In this document: positions 1 through 6,868 of the stretch, piece by piece
Position numbering within the stretch: the stretch's first letter is position 1
How the letters are laid out: the number at the start of each line of letters is the position of its first letter
Source of the DNA: Propioniciclava soli
Lineage (GTDB): Bacteria > Actinomycetota > Actinomycetes > Propionibacteriales > Propionibacteriaceae
Direction of reading: 5' to 3'
Assembly (NCBI RefSeq): GCF_014858005.1
Contig: NZ_JACYOT010000006.1
Coordinates: 248,001-312,000, forward strand
DNA: 64,000 nt
Notes under the pieces: generated by a model
Told to the model about the DNA's origin: nothing
The model's input: only the letters and a program-made list of their open reading frames with translations
Databases searched by the model: none
Translations under genes and position numbers: made by a program

Positions 1-541
1 CCACCTCGAAGCCCTCCCCGCCCAGCTCGTCGGTCGCGTGGGTGCGCACGGCGTCCAGCACCAACCGGATGACGGTGTCCTCGCCCACGCGGTCGCGAAC
101 CCGGTCGGACGCCAACGCGATCGGGACGAGCACCGCGTCGAGGTCCTCCGACGGGACGAGGGCCTCCGGCTCGCTGGTGACGACGTCGGACAGGGTGAGG
201 CCCTCGGCCAAGGGCACGCTGCCCAGGTCGGCCACGAACGGGGCGAGCACGGTGCCGAACGCGGCGGGCTCGATCGCGTCGTCCCGGGTGAGCACCAGGA
301 ACAGCGGGAGCGTGTCCGCGTCCGAGAACGCCGCCGCCTCCGCGCGGGCGAGGCTCGACTCGGCCTCGGGCGGCAGGAACGCGGTCGAGTCGTTCTCCTG
401 CAGGCCGGCCAGCTGGCCGATGCGCGGCCCGCCGAGGCCGCCCAGCCCCAGCCACAGGACGAGCAGGACGACGGCGGCCAGGCGAATGAGCCGCGGGGTG
501 GCTGTGGCGGCTCGATCCTGGGGCGCGGTCGACGCGGGCAT
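1..541 (-). CDS. MMPL/RND-family membrane transporter, N-terminal part
   Basis: The gene is read on the minus strand from an ATG at 541 and runs off the left edge, so about 180 N-terminal residues are visible. A hydrophobic segment at about residues 19-37 is followed by GGPRIGQLAGLQENDSTAFL, which fits the start of the first extracytoplasmic porter domain of actinobacterial MMPL proteins (compare the KNDNSAWLP-type motif of that family). MMPL proteins are proton-driven inner-membrane exporters of lipids or hydrophobic drugs, and the substrate here cannot be told. It lies downstream of the marR-MFS pair, in the same direction, with a 74-nt gap, so it could be co-transcribed. Only the N-terminus is visible, so the usual 11-12 membrane segments cannot be counted. 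Confidence 0.8.
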   Translation of the reverse strand, partial: MPASTAPQDRAATATPRLIRLAAVVLLVLWLGLGGLGGPRIGQLAGLQENDSTAFLPPEAESSLARAEAAAFSDADTLPLFLVLTRDDAIEPAAFGTVLAPFVADLGSVPLAEGLTLSDVVTSEPEALVPSEDLDAVLVPIALASDRVRDRVGEDTVIRLVLDAVRTHATDELGGEGFEV

Positions 542-615
542 GGCACTCCTGATGTTTCGATGATCGAAAGAGTTGCCGAGCCTACGAGGGGGTGGGGCAG
601 TCGCGCAACCGCGGC

Positions 616-1875
616 TCAGCGGGCGGCGCGACGCTCCACCAGAACGGACGCCCGCGCGCACCCGGCCGCCGCCAGGGCCACCACCACGCCGCTCACCTGC
701 AGCGCGGCGGGCGCGCCCCAGGTGTCGGTGATCCAGCCAGCGATGAGCGAACCCAGCGGGGTGGTGCCCATCATGACGACGAAGTACAGGCTCATGACCC
801 GGCCGCGCACCGCCGCGTCCGCCTCGAGCTGCACCGAGGAATTGGCCATGGCGTTGAACGACACCGCGGCCAGCCCGGCCAGCACGAGCCCGGCCATGAA
901 CGCCCCCAGCCAGGGCAGCAGGCTGAGCACGATCAGCATGGCCCCGAACGCCGCGGCCGTGGCCTGCAGGCGCGCCGGCGTCACGCGCTCGCGTCGGGCG
1001 GCGAGCAGGGCGCCGAGCACCGAGCCCACCGCCATCATCGAGTTGAGGATGCCGTAGAGCGCGGAGTCGCCGGTGAAGATGCGGCCCGTGTAGGCGGTGA
1101 GGATGATCGGGAAGTTGAAGCCGAACGTCCCGACGAAGAACACCAGCACCAACGTCACGATGATGCGGGGGTGGCCCCGCACGTAGCCGAGCCCCTCGCG
1201 CAGGGCGCCCGGGCCGCGCGGGGAGCGGGGGGCCTGCTCGAACTCGGCAGGCCGCATGGCGGCCAGGGCGGCGAGCATCGCCACGAAGCTCAGGGCGTTC
1301 AGCGCGAAGGCCCACCCCGCGCCCAGGGCCGCGATGAGGAGGCCGGCCAGCGCCGGGCCGCTCAGGCGGGCCAGGTTGAAGTTGCCCGAGTTGAGGGCCA
1401 CGGCATTGGGCAGCAGGCGCGGCGGCACCATGACGCCGACGAAGCTCTGGCGGGCCGGGTTGTCGAGCGTGGTGATGACGCCCTGCACCAGGGCGAGGGT
1501 GTACACCGCAGCCACGCTGATGTTCCCGGTGAAGCTGAAGGCGGCCAGTGCGACGGCGCACAGCATCTGCCCGACCTGCGTGGCCAGCAGGATGCGGCGC
1601 TGCGCGTACCGATCGGCCAGCACGCCTCCGTAGAGGCCCAGCACCAGCATGGGCCCGAACTGCAGCGCCATGGTGATGCCGACCGCCAGCCCGGAGCCGG
1701 TGAGTTGGAACACCAACCAGTCCTGCGCGATCCGCTGCATCCAGGTGCCGTTGTTCGAGATGGCGGCGCCGATGAAGTAGAGGCGGTAGTTGCGCACCCC
1801 CAGCGAGGCGAACGTCGGGGTGTGGTCGGCCCGGGGGGCGCGAGCCCCGCGGGCGGGCGCGTGGAGCCGCCTCAC
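616..1875 (-). CDS. MFS transporter (MFS_3 / EntS-like exporter)
   Basis: This 419-residue protein has about 12 hydrophobic segments. The N-terminal sequence (LGVRNYRLYFIG, then GTWMQRIAQDWLVFQLTGS and a GGVLADRYAQRR loop between helices 2 and 3) is typical of the MFS_3 group, which includes the enterobactin exporter EntS and macrolide exporters. It probably exports a small molecule across the cytoplasmic membrane, and the substrate is unknown. The GTG start at 1875 overlaps the marR stop by 4 nt (GTGA), so translation is very likely coupled and expression should follow the marR promoter. Confidence 0.85.
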   Translation of the reverse strand: MRRLHAPARGARAPRADHTPTFASLGVRNYRLYFIGAAISNNGTWMQRIAQDWLVFQLTGSGLAVGITMALQFGPMLVLGLYGGVLADRYAQRRILLATQVGQMLCAVALAAFSFTGNISVAAVYTLALVQGVITTLDNPARQSFVGVMVPPRLLPNAVALNSGNFNLARLSGPALAGLLIAALGAGWAFALNALSFVAMLAALAAMRPAEFEQAPRSPRGPGALREGLGYVRGHPRIIVTLVLVFFVGTFGFNFPIILTAYTGRIFTGDSALYGILNSMMAVGSVLGALLAARRERVTPARLQATAAAFGAMLIVLSLLPWLGAFMAGLVLAGLAAVSFNAMANSSVQLEADAAVRGRVMSLYFVVMMGTTPLGSLIAGWITDTWGAPAALQVSGVVVALAAAGCARASVLVERRAAR

Positions 1876-2294
1876 GAGGCGTCCGCCAGGCGCTGCAGGG
1901 CGGGCAGGGCGGCGCGCAACGCGTCCGCATCGGCGGCGTCCAACGCCCCCAGACGCTCGGTGAGCCAGGCGGAGCGCTGCCGGACGGTGTCGGCGAGGAA
2001 GGACGCCCCCGGCTCGCCGAGCCGGACGAGCACGGCGCGGCCGTCGTCGGGGTGTGGTGCACGGGTGACGAGACCCATCTCGACCAGGCGGTCCACGATG
2101 CGCGTCATCGACGGCGGACGGACGTGCTCGGCCGCGGCGAGGGCCTGCAGGGTCTGCGCCCCGTCGCGGCGCAACCGGGCGAGAACCGCCACCCCGGTCG
2201 CCGACAGCGTGTCGCTGCCGGACCCCTCGTTGCGCAGACGCCGCGCCAGGCGGCTGACTGCGGCGCGCAGCGCGTCCACCTCGTTTGGATCCAC
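1872..2294 (-). CDS. MarR family transcriptional regulator
   Basis: This 140-residue protein has a winged-helix core. LSATGVAVLARLRRDGAQTLQALAA contributes helices 2-3, VRPPSMTRIVDRLVEMGLV is the recognition helix, and HPDDGRAVLVRL is the beta-wing. MarR proteins are dimeric repressors released by small ligands, and this one is coupled to an MFS exporter, the classic layout for a regulator of efflux. The GTG start at 2294 is supported by a -10 box 6 nt upstream. A palindrome in the promoter is a candidate autoregulatory operator. Confidence 0.88.
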   Translation of the reverse strand: MDPNEVDALRAAVSRLARRLRNEGSGSDTLSATGVAVLARLRRDGAQTLQALAAAEHVRPPSMTRIVDRLVEMGLVTRAPHPDDGRAVLVRLGEPGASFLADTVRQRSAWLTERLGALDAADADALRAALPALQRLADAS

Positions 2295-2329
2295 CCCGAA
2301 ATCCTAGAACTGTGAGTTAGCCTAAGCAA
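2295..2329 (-). promoter_or_regulatory. Leaderless marR promoter with embedded palindrome
   Basis: On the minus strand, TTGCTT (2324-2329) and TAGGAT (2301-2306) are spaced by 17 nt, and TAGGAT ends 6 nt before the GTG start. This predicts a transcript that begins at the start codon. The 9-bp palindrome TTAGGCTAA (2317-2325) overlaps the -35 edge and spacer, where a bound repressor would block polymerase. The same core (TTAGGCTAAC) is the centre of DtxR/IdeR iron boxes, but the outer arms match poorly, so MarR is the likelier ligand. Confidence 0.6.
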
Positions 2330-2351
2330 CTGTTCGCGGCGGGCGGGCGGC

Positions 2352-3209
2352 TCAGGCGGCCGGCGGCACCGTCAGCACCTCGGCGCCGGTGTCGGTGACC
2401 ACGAGGGAGTGCTCCCACTGGGCGCAGCGCGAGCCGTCGTTGGTGACGACCGTCCAGTCGTCGTCCCACTGGTGGCTGCTGGCGTCACCGAGGGTGAGCA
2501 TCGGCTCGATGGTGAACGTCATGCCCGGCTCCATGATGTCGTTGTAGGCGTTGTTGTCGTAGTGGAGGATCACCAGGCCGGAGTGGAAGGCCGAGTGGAC
2601 GCCGTGGCCGGTGTACTCGCGCACCACGCCGTAGCCGAACCGCTTGGCGTAGGACTCGATGACCCGACCGATCACGTTGGTCTGCCGCCCCGGGCGGACG
2701 GCCTTGATCGCCCGGTCGAGCGCCGTCTTCGTGCGCTCCATGAGCAGGCGTGAGTCCTCATCGATCTCGCCGCAGGCGAACGTCCCGCAGTTGTCGCCGT
2801 GGACGCCGTCGATGAACGCAGTCACGTCGATCTTCACCAGGTCGCCGTCCTCGAGGGGCCGCGCGTCGGGGATGCCGTGGCAGATCACCTCGTTCACGCT
2901 CGTGCAGATCGACTTGGGGAAGCCGCGGTAGCCGAGCGCGCTGGGGTAGGCCCCGTGGTCGAGCATGTAGGTGTGCGCCACGGCGTCCAGCTCGTCGGTC
3001 GTCACGCCCGGGGCGATGGCGCGGGACGCCTCGTACATGGCCCCCGCGGCGATCCGGCCCGCCACGCGCATCCGTTCGACCGTCTCGGCGCTCTGCACGT
3101 GGGAGCCGGTGTATCGATCCGGCGCCGGGCGATCCACGTAGTGGGGGCGGGCGATGGTGGCGGGGACGGGGCGGCGTGGGCTGATGCGGTGGGGCTTGAT
3201 GGGACTCAC
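2352..3209 (-). CDS. map: Methionine aminopeptidase, type I
   Basis: This 285-residue enzyme removes the initiator methionine from new proteins in the cytosol. The catalytic core starts near residue 45 ([17 protein letters not shown]). Metal ligands are visible as [25 protein letters not shown] (two Asp), GHGVHSAFH (His), TIEPM (Glu) and QWEHSLVVT (Glu). The N-terminal extension with the [16 protein letters not shown] pattern is typical of actinobacterial type Ic enzymes. I chose the GTG at 3209 over an upstream in-frame start because it sits 6 nt after a TATGAT -10 box and matches family N-termini. It is divergent from a small gene on the plus strand. Confidence 0.93.
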   Translation of the reverse strand: MSPIKPHRISPRRPVPATIARPHYVDRPAPDRYTGSHVQSAETVERMRVAGRIAAGAMYEASRAIAPGVTTDELDAVAHTYMLDHGAYPSALGYRGFPKSICTSVNEVICHGIPDARPLEDGDLVKIDVTAFIDGVHGDNCGTFACGEIDEDSRLLMERTKTALDRAIKAVRPGRQTNVIGRVIESYAKRFGYGVVREYTGHGVHSAFHSGLVILHYDNNAYNDIMEPGMTFTIEPMLTLGDASSHQWDDDWTVVTNDGSRCAQWEHSLVVTDTGAEVLTVPPAA

Positions 3210-3225
3210 CCGCCGATCATAGTGT
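3210..3225. promoter_or_regulatory. Overlapping divergent -10 boxes between map and the small gene at 3253
   Basis: On the minus strand, TATGAT (3216-3221) lies 6 nt before the map GTG, which predicts a leaderless map mRNA. On the plus strand, TAGTGT (3220-3225) could serve the divergent gene at 3253 with a leader of about 20 nt containing GAGGAGG. The two -10 boxes overlap, so the two promoters probably compete. Confidence 0.5.
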
Positions 3226-3252
3226 GGCTGCACACCGCCACGAGGAGGAGCG

Positions 3253-3483
3253 ATGACCGACGACCGCACCTGGTACTACTGCCTGCGGCACTCCGGCGTG
3301 GAGCCCTACGACGGGTGCCCCGCCGACGTCCGGCTCGGGCCCTACGCCACGCGCGAGGAGGCGGCCGAGGCGCTGCACCACGCGCAGGAACGCAACGAGG
3401 CGTGGGACAACGACCCCCGTTTCAACGACCCGGACGAGGAGGACGACGAGGGCGGCTCCGCCTTCGACGCCCTGCGCGGCTGA
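3253..3483 (+). CDS. Small acidic protein of unknown function (SPOR-like)
   Basis: This 76-residue protein starts with [20 protein letters not shown] and contains [20 protein letters not shown], a pattern found in small conserved actinobacterial proteins sometimes annotated as SPOR-like. The C-terminus is strongly acidic (DEEDDEGG). There is no signal peptide or membrane segment. A strong Shine-Dalgarno sequence (GAGGAGG, about 4 nt before ATG) supports the start. The function is unknown. Confidence 0.7.
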   Translation: MTDDRTWYYCLRHSGVEPYDGCPADVRLGPYATREEAAEALHHAQERNEAWDNDPRFNDPDEEDDEGGSAFDALRG

Positions 3484-3501
3484 GGACGCGCCGGGGGCGC
3501 C

Positions 3502-4461
3502 TCACTCGATGGTCAGCGCGTCCGCGGTCGTCATGACGTCCTGCACCTGGGCGGCGTCCTCCAGCGGGGCGGCGCCGAAGAAGAACTCCCGCCCCTGGGG
3601 CGTGTCGACCACGACGACCACCACCGCCGATCCGGCGCTGGCGATGGTCGGATCCTCGATGGCGACGGTGCCGTCGATGCGGGCAGCGGGGAGGCCGCCC
3701 ACCGTCACCGACGACGCCTCCGTCTCGGCGAGCAGCGCGTTCGTGCCGGAGTACATGTTGCCCTCGACGATGCACGTGAGCAGGCCGGAGGCGTCGTCGG
3801 CGAGCGGCACCGCCCCCGGCGCCACGTGGAGGAACCCGACGGTCATGCTGGACGCCCACCCCTGGCCGAGGTCGGACTGCACGTAGTACTGCCACGCGTC
3901 CCGGGCGCGCGGCACGCGGGTGTCCGCGACGGGGCCGCCCCAGCCCTCGGGGACCGGCATGGCGAGGTCGCCCACGCGCAGCGGATCGGGGCTCGCCAGC
4001 GGCAGGGTCGATGGCGGTTGCGCGGGGCAGTCACCGGGCGCGAGGGTCGTGGTCGGCGCCGCGTCGGGGGACGTGGCCTCGGGGGACGCCGCCCCGCCCG
4101 TCTCCGCGGGGGCCGGCTCGTCGGTGGGTGTCGCAACAGGCTGGGGGGTTGGCGTGGTGGTCCGCAGGCCGAGCCCGCCGAGCAGGGCGGCGCCGGCCAG
4201 CAGCGCCAGCGCGAGGACGCCCACCAGCACCCACACCCACGCGCCGGGCCCGCGGCGCGGTGCCCTCTGCGGCGCAGCCGCGCCGTGCGGGCCCGCCGGC
4301 CCACCGGCCGCACCGCCCTGGGGCCAGGCGGCGGCGCGCACGTCCTGCGTCCAGGCCGTCCCGTTCCACCAGCGCAGACCGGGCCCGGCGGCCGGGGGCG
4401 CCGCAGGATCGGACGCCGCGGGGTCGGGGTACCAGCCGGGGGGAGGTGCGCCGTTGCTCAT
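3502..4461 (-). CDS. DUF2510 membrane protein with extracytoplasmic C-terminal domain
   Basis: This 319-residue protein has an N-terminal DUF2510 motif (PPGWYPDP at residues 7-14, LRWWNGTAWTQ at about 29-39). One membrane helix follows at about residues 71-94 (WVWVLVGVLALALLAGAAL), then a low-complexity Pro/Thr/Ala linker to about residue 150 and an exported globular domain of about 170 residues. That domain (VGDLAMPVPEGWGG ... GRSF-like end QGREFFFGAAP) resembles lipoprotein-like domains of unknown function. DUF2510 is usually a cytoplasmic-side module on actinobacterial membrane proteins. The ATG at 4461 follows a TAGGCT box by 6 nt. Confidence 0.8.
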   Translation of the reverse strand: MSNGAPPPGWYPDPAASDPAAPPAAGPGLRWWNGTAWTQDVRAAAWPQGGAAGGPAGPHGAAAPQRAPRRGPGAWVWVLVGVLALALLAGAALLGGLGLRTTTPTPQPVATPTDEPAPAETGGAASPEATSPDAAPTTTLAPGDCPAQPPSTLPLASPDPLRVGDLAMPVPEGWGGPVADTRVPRARDAWQYYVQSDLGQGWASSMTVGFLHVAPGAVPLADDASGLLTCIVEGNMYSGTNALLAETEASSVTVGGLPAARIDGTVAIEDPTIASAGSAVVVVVVDTPQGREFFFGAAPLEDAAQVQDVMTTADALTIE

Positions 4462-4473
4462 GGGGCGAGCCTA
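4462..4473 (-). promoter_or_regulatory. Leaderless promoter of the DUF2510 gene (-10 TAGGCT)
   Basis: TAGGCT at 4468-4473 (minus strand) is followed by 6 nt (CGCCCC) and the ATG. No Shine-Dalgarno sequence fits in the interval. Confidence 0.6.
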
Positions 4474-4517
4474 TAGCGCGGTTCCCAGCGGGGGCCGCGC
4501 CCCGGTCCGCACGAGGC

Positions 4518-4550
4518 GTAACACCTCCGTAACACGCTGGCGGGCAGACT
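4518..4550 (+). promoter_or_regulatory. GlnR-like box and weak -10 upstream of glnA2
   Basis: GTAAC-n6-GTAAC occupies 4518-4533 and fits the GlnR consensus (gTnAC-n6-GaAAc, or AC-n9-AC). A degenerate -10 (CAGACT, 4545-4550) ends 6 nt before the ATG, so glnA2 is probably leaderless too. The box overlaps the -35 region. The weak -10 fits a promoter that depends on an activator such as GlnR. Confidence 0.55.
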
Positions 4551-4556
4551 GGGCGC

Positions 4557-5894
4557 ATGGACAAGCAGACCGATTTCGTCCTGCGCACGATGGAAGAACG
4601 AGACGTCCGGTTCGTCCGGCTCTGGTTCACCGATGTGCTCGGGTTCCTCAAGTCGGTCGCGATCGCGCCCGCCGAGCTGGAGGGGGCCCTCAGCGAGGGC
4701 ATCGGCTTCGACGGCTCGGCGATCCAGGGCTTCGCTCGGGTGTATGAGTCCGACATGGTGGCGAAGCCCGACCCGGAGACGTTCCAGATGCTCCCGTGGC
4801 GCGGCACCACCGGCGGCACGGCGCGCATGTTCTGCGACATCGCGTTGCCGGACGGGTCGCCGTCCTTCTCCGACCCCCGCCACGTGCTGCGCCGCGCGAT
4901 GAAGCGCGCCGCCGACATGGGTTTCACCTTCTACGTGCACCCCGAGATCGAGTTCTACCTGTTCCGCCAGCCCCTGGTGCCGGGGGTGGAGCCCACGCCC
5001 GTCGACACCTCGGGCTACTTCGACCACACCACCATGACGGCGGGCACGGACTTCCGGCGCTCGGCCATCACGATGCTCGAGCAGATGGGCATCTCGGTGG
5101 AGTTCAGCCACCACGAGGGCGGCCCCGGCCAGCAGGAGATCGATCTGCGCTACGCCGATGCGCTCACCATGGCCGACAACATCATGACGTTCCGGGTGGT
5201 CGTGAAGGAGGTGGCGGTGATGCAGGACCTCTTCGCGTCTTTCATGCCCAAGCCGCTGGCCCAGCACCCGGGCTCGGGCATGCACAGCCACGTGTCGTTG
5301 TTCGAGGGCGACACGAACGCCTTCTACGACGCCGCCGGGGAGTTCAATCTCTCGAAGACCGGACGCCACTTCGTCGCCGGTCTGCTCCACCACGCCGCCG
5401 AGATCAGCGCCGTGCTCAACCCGTGGGTCAACAGCTACAAGCGGCTCGCCGGCGGGGGAGAGGCGCCGAACTACATCTGCTGGGGTCAGAACAACCGCTC
5501 CGCCATGGTGCGCATCCCGATGTTCAAGCCGACGAAGGCCAGCTCGGCCCGCGTCGAGCTGCGCTCCCTCGATTCCTCGGTGAACCCGTACCTGGCCTTC
5601 GCGCTCATCCTGAACGCGGGTCTCTCCGGCATCGAGAAGGAACTGCCGCTGCCCGACCCGGCGGAGGACGACGTCTGGTCGCTCACCGACCGGCAGCGGG
5701 CGGCCCTCGGCATCGAGCCGCTGCCCTACAGCCTGGACGCCGCGGTGCGCGCCATGGAGAACAGCACGCTGGCCGCGGAGACCCTCGGCGAGCACGTCTT
5801 CGACTTCGTGCTGCGCAACAAGCGCGCCGAGTACGCCGAATACCTCCGCCAGGTCACACCGCTGGAGCTCAGCCGGCTGCTGCCGTCGCTCTGA
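4557..5894 (+). CDS. glnA2: Glutamine synthetase GlnA2 (type I)
   Basis: This 445-residue enzyme condenses glutamate and ammonia using ATP, or a related gamma-glutamylation. It begins MDKQTDFVLRTMEERDVRFV, which closely matches actinobacterial GlnA2. Active-site segments are visible: GIGFDGSAIQGF near residue 50, HPEIEFYL near 130, GGPGQQEIDLRYADA near 190, GSGMHSHVSLF near 240 and NRSAMVRIPM near 315. The adenylylation loop of GlnA1 ([10 protein letters not shown]) is absent and is replaced by EDDVWSLTDRQ, so GlnE should not modify this enzyme. GlnE and GlnA1 are nearby, and a GlnR-like box precedes the gene. Confidence 0.95.
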   Translation: MDKQTDFVLRTMEERDVRFVRLWFTDVLGFLKSVAIAPAELEGALSEGIGFDGSAIQGFARVYESDMVAKPDPETFQMLPWRGTTGGTARMFCDIALPDGSPSFSDPRHVLRRAMKRAADMGFTFYVHPEIEFYLFRQPLVPGVEPTPVDTSGYFDHTTMTAGTDFRRSAITMLEQMGISVEFSHHEGGPGQQEIDLRYADALTMADNIMTFRVVVKEVAVMQDLFASFMPKPLAQHPGSGMHSHVSLFEGDTNAFYDAAGEFNLSKTGRHFVAGLLHHAAEISAVLNPWVNSYKRLAGGGEAPNYICWGQNNRSAMVRIPMFKPTKASSARVELRSLDSSVNPYLAFALILNAGLSGIEKELPLPDPAEDDVWSLTDRQRAALGIEPLPYSLDAAVRAMENSTLAAETLGEHVFDFVLRNKRAEYAEYLRQVTPLELSRLLPSL

Positions 5895-5939
5895 GACGCG
5901 CCGGAGCCGCCCCCCGCGGTGTGTCAGGGTGGGCCCACC

Positions 5940-6548
5940 ATGCAGTCCCTCTTCGCGTCCTATGAGCCCCAGCAGCACGGCGTCCCGCTCGACGGGGTCG
6001 TGGTGCGGGAGGGCACCCCTGCGGACGCCGAGCCGACCGGCCGGTTGGCGGCCGAGCGTGAGGGCGACACGCCGGCGCGGTGGGCGGATCGGCACGCGCA
6101 CAAGCTGGCCGACGGCGACCACCGCCTCCTCGTGGCCGAGGCCGCGGGGGAGATCGTCGGCCACGGCTGGGTGTCCTACCTGCGGCCGACCGAAGGTGGC
6201 GGCCGCGGCGCGCCCGACGGGTGGTACCTCAGCGGCATGGTCGTCGCGCCCGGCGCGCGCCGCCGCGGCGTGGGCCGGTTGCTGACCCGGGCGCGGGTCG
6301 CCAGCGTCCTCGAGCACGACGACGCGGTGTACTACGTGGTCAGCGCGTCCAACCGGGCATCGCGCGACCTGCACGCCGAGCTCGGCTTCACCGAGGTGAG
6401 CGACGACTTCGTCCTGCCGGGGGTCGTGTTCGGAGCCGACGACGGCATCCTGTGCCGCCTCACCCGGGACGCGTTCGCGCGCGACGCCGAGGTCGTCGAC
6501 CTCGCCGAACACCGGGCGCGCCGCAGCGCCGACGATCCGACGGGCTGA
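5940..6548 (+). CDS. GNAT family N-acetyltransferase
   Basis: This is a protein of about 202 residues with a GNAT fold. DGVVVREGTPADAEPTGRLA is the N-terminal strand-helix, and YLSGMVVAPGARRRGVGRLLT is motif A with the R-R-G-V-G acetyl-CoA pyrophosphate loop. ASNRASRDLHAELGFTEV is the C-terminal motif B, ending in the usual LGF. The acceptor substrate cannot be inferred. The ATG at 5940 is preferred over GTG 5919 because homologous folds begin close to it. The gene follows glnA2 by 45 nt and converges with the SCP-like gene at 6549. Confidence 0.85.
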   Translation: MQSLFASYEPQQHGVPLDGVVVREGTPADAEPTGRLAAEREGDTPARWADRHAHKLADGDHRLLVAEAAGEIVGHGWVSYLRPTEGGGRGAPDGWYLSGMVVAPGARRRGVGRLLTRARVASVLEHDDAVYYVVSASNRASRDLHAELGFTEVSDDFVLPGVVFGADDGILCRLTRDAFARDAEVVDLAEHRARRSADDPTG

Positions 6549-6857
6549 TCAGCCCAGCAGCGGGCCCAGGTCGGCGTGGATGCCGCTGGCCCGGACGCGG
6601 TGGGCCGCCACCGCGTCCGCCCACGTCAGTGACCCACCGACCAGCGCGAGCCACGTGGCTGCGTCGGTCTCGACGACGTTGGGCGGGGTGCCCCGCCGAT
6701 GCACCGATGCGGCCCCCGGCACGCCCACCTGCACCGCACCCCAGGGCGGCACCCGCACCTCGACCAGCCGCCCGGGGTGGGCGGCGGCGAACGCCTTGAG
6801 GCTGGTCCGGACGGCCGCGGCCGTCGCCGCGCGCTCCTGCCGTGCGTCGTCGCTCAC
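6549..6857 (-). CDS. Sterol-carrier-like (SCP_3) protein
   Basis: This 102-residue protein matches the bacterial SCP-orthologue (SCP_3) domain. The recognisable pieces are VEVRVPPWGAVQVG, PPNVVETDAATWLALVGG and LTWADAVAAHRVRASG. Its ligand and role are unknown, and the family resembles the C-terminal domain of mycothiol-dependent maleylpyruvate isomerases. The start is GTG. It lies 11 nt after the stop of the export adaptor, at the end of the macAB-like operon, and may be co-transcribed. Confidence 0.75.
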   Translation of the reverse strand: MSDDARQERAATAAAVRTSLKAFAAAHPGRLVEVRVPPWGAVQVGVPGAASVHRRGTPPNVVETDAATWLALVGGSLTWADAVAAHRVRASGIHADLGPLLG

Positions 6858-6868
6858 GCGCCGGCCCC

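Noticed and set aside
38-1057. Plus-strand open frames at the left edge
   Set aside because: They are shadows of the MMPL and MFS genes on the minus strand, which have clear family motifs.
2310-2330. Full DtxR/IdeR iron box
   Set aside because: Only the 10-bp core matches. The flanks agree at about 3 of 9 positions, so I list it only as a weak alternative to a MarR operator.
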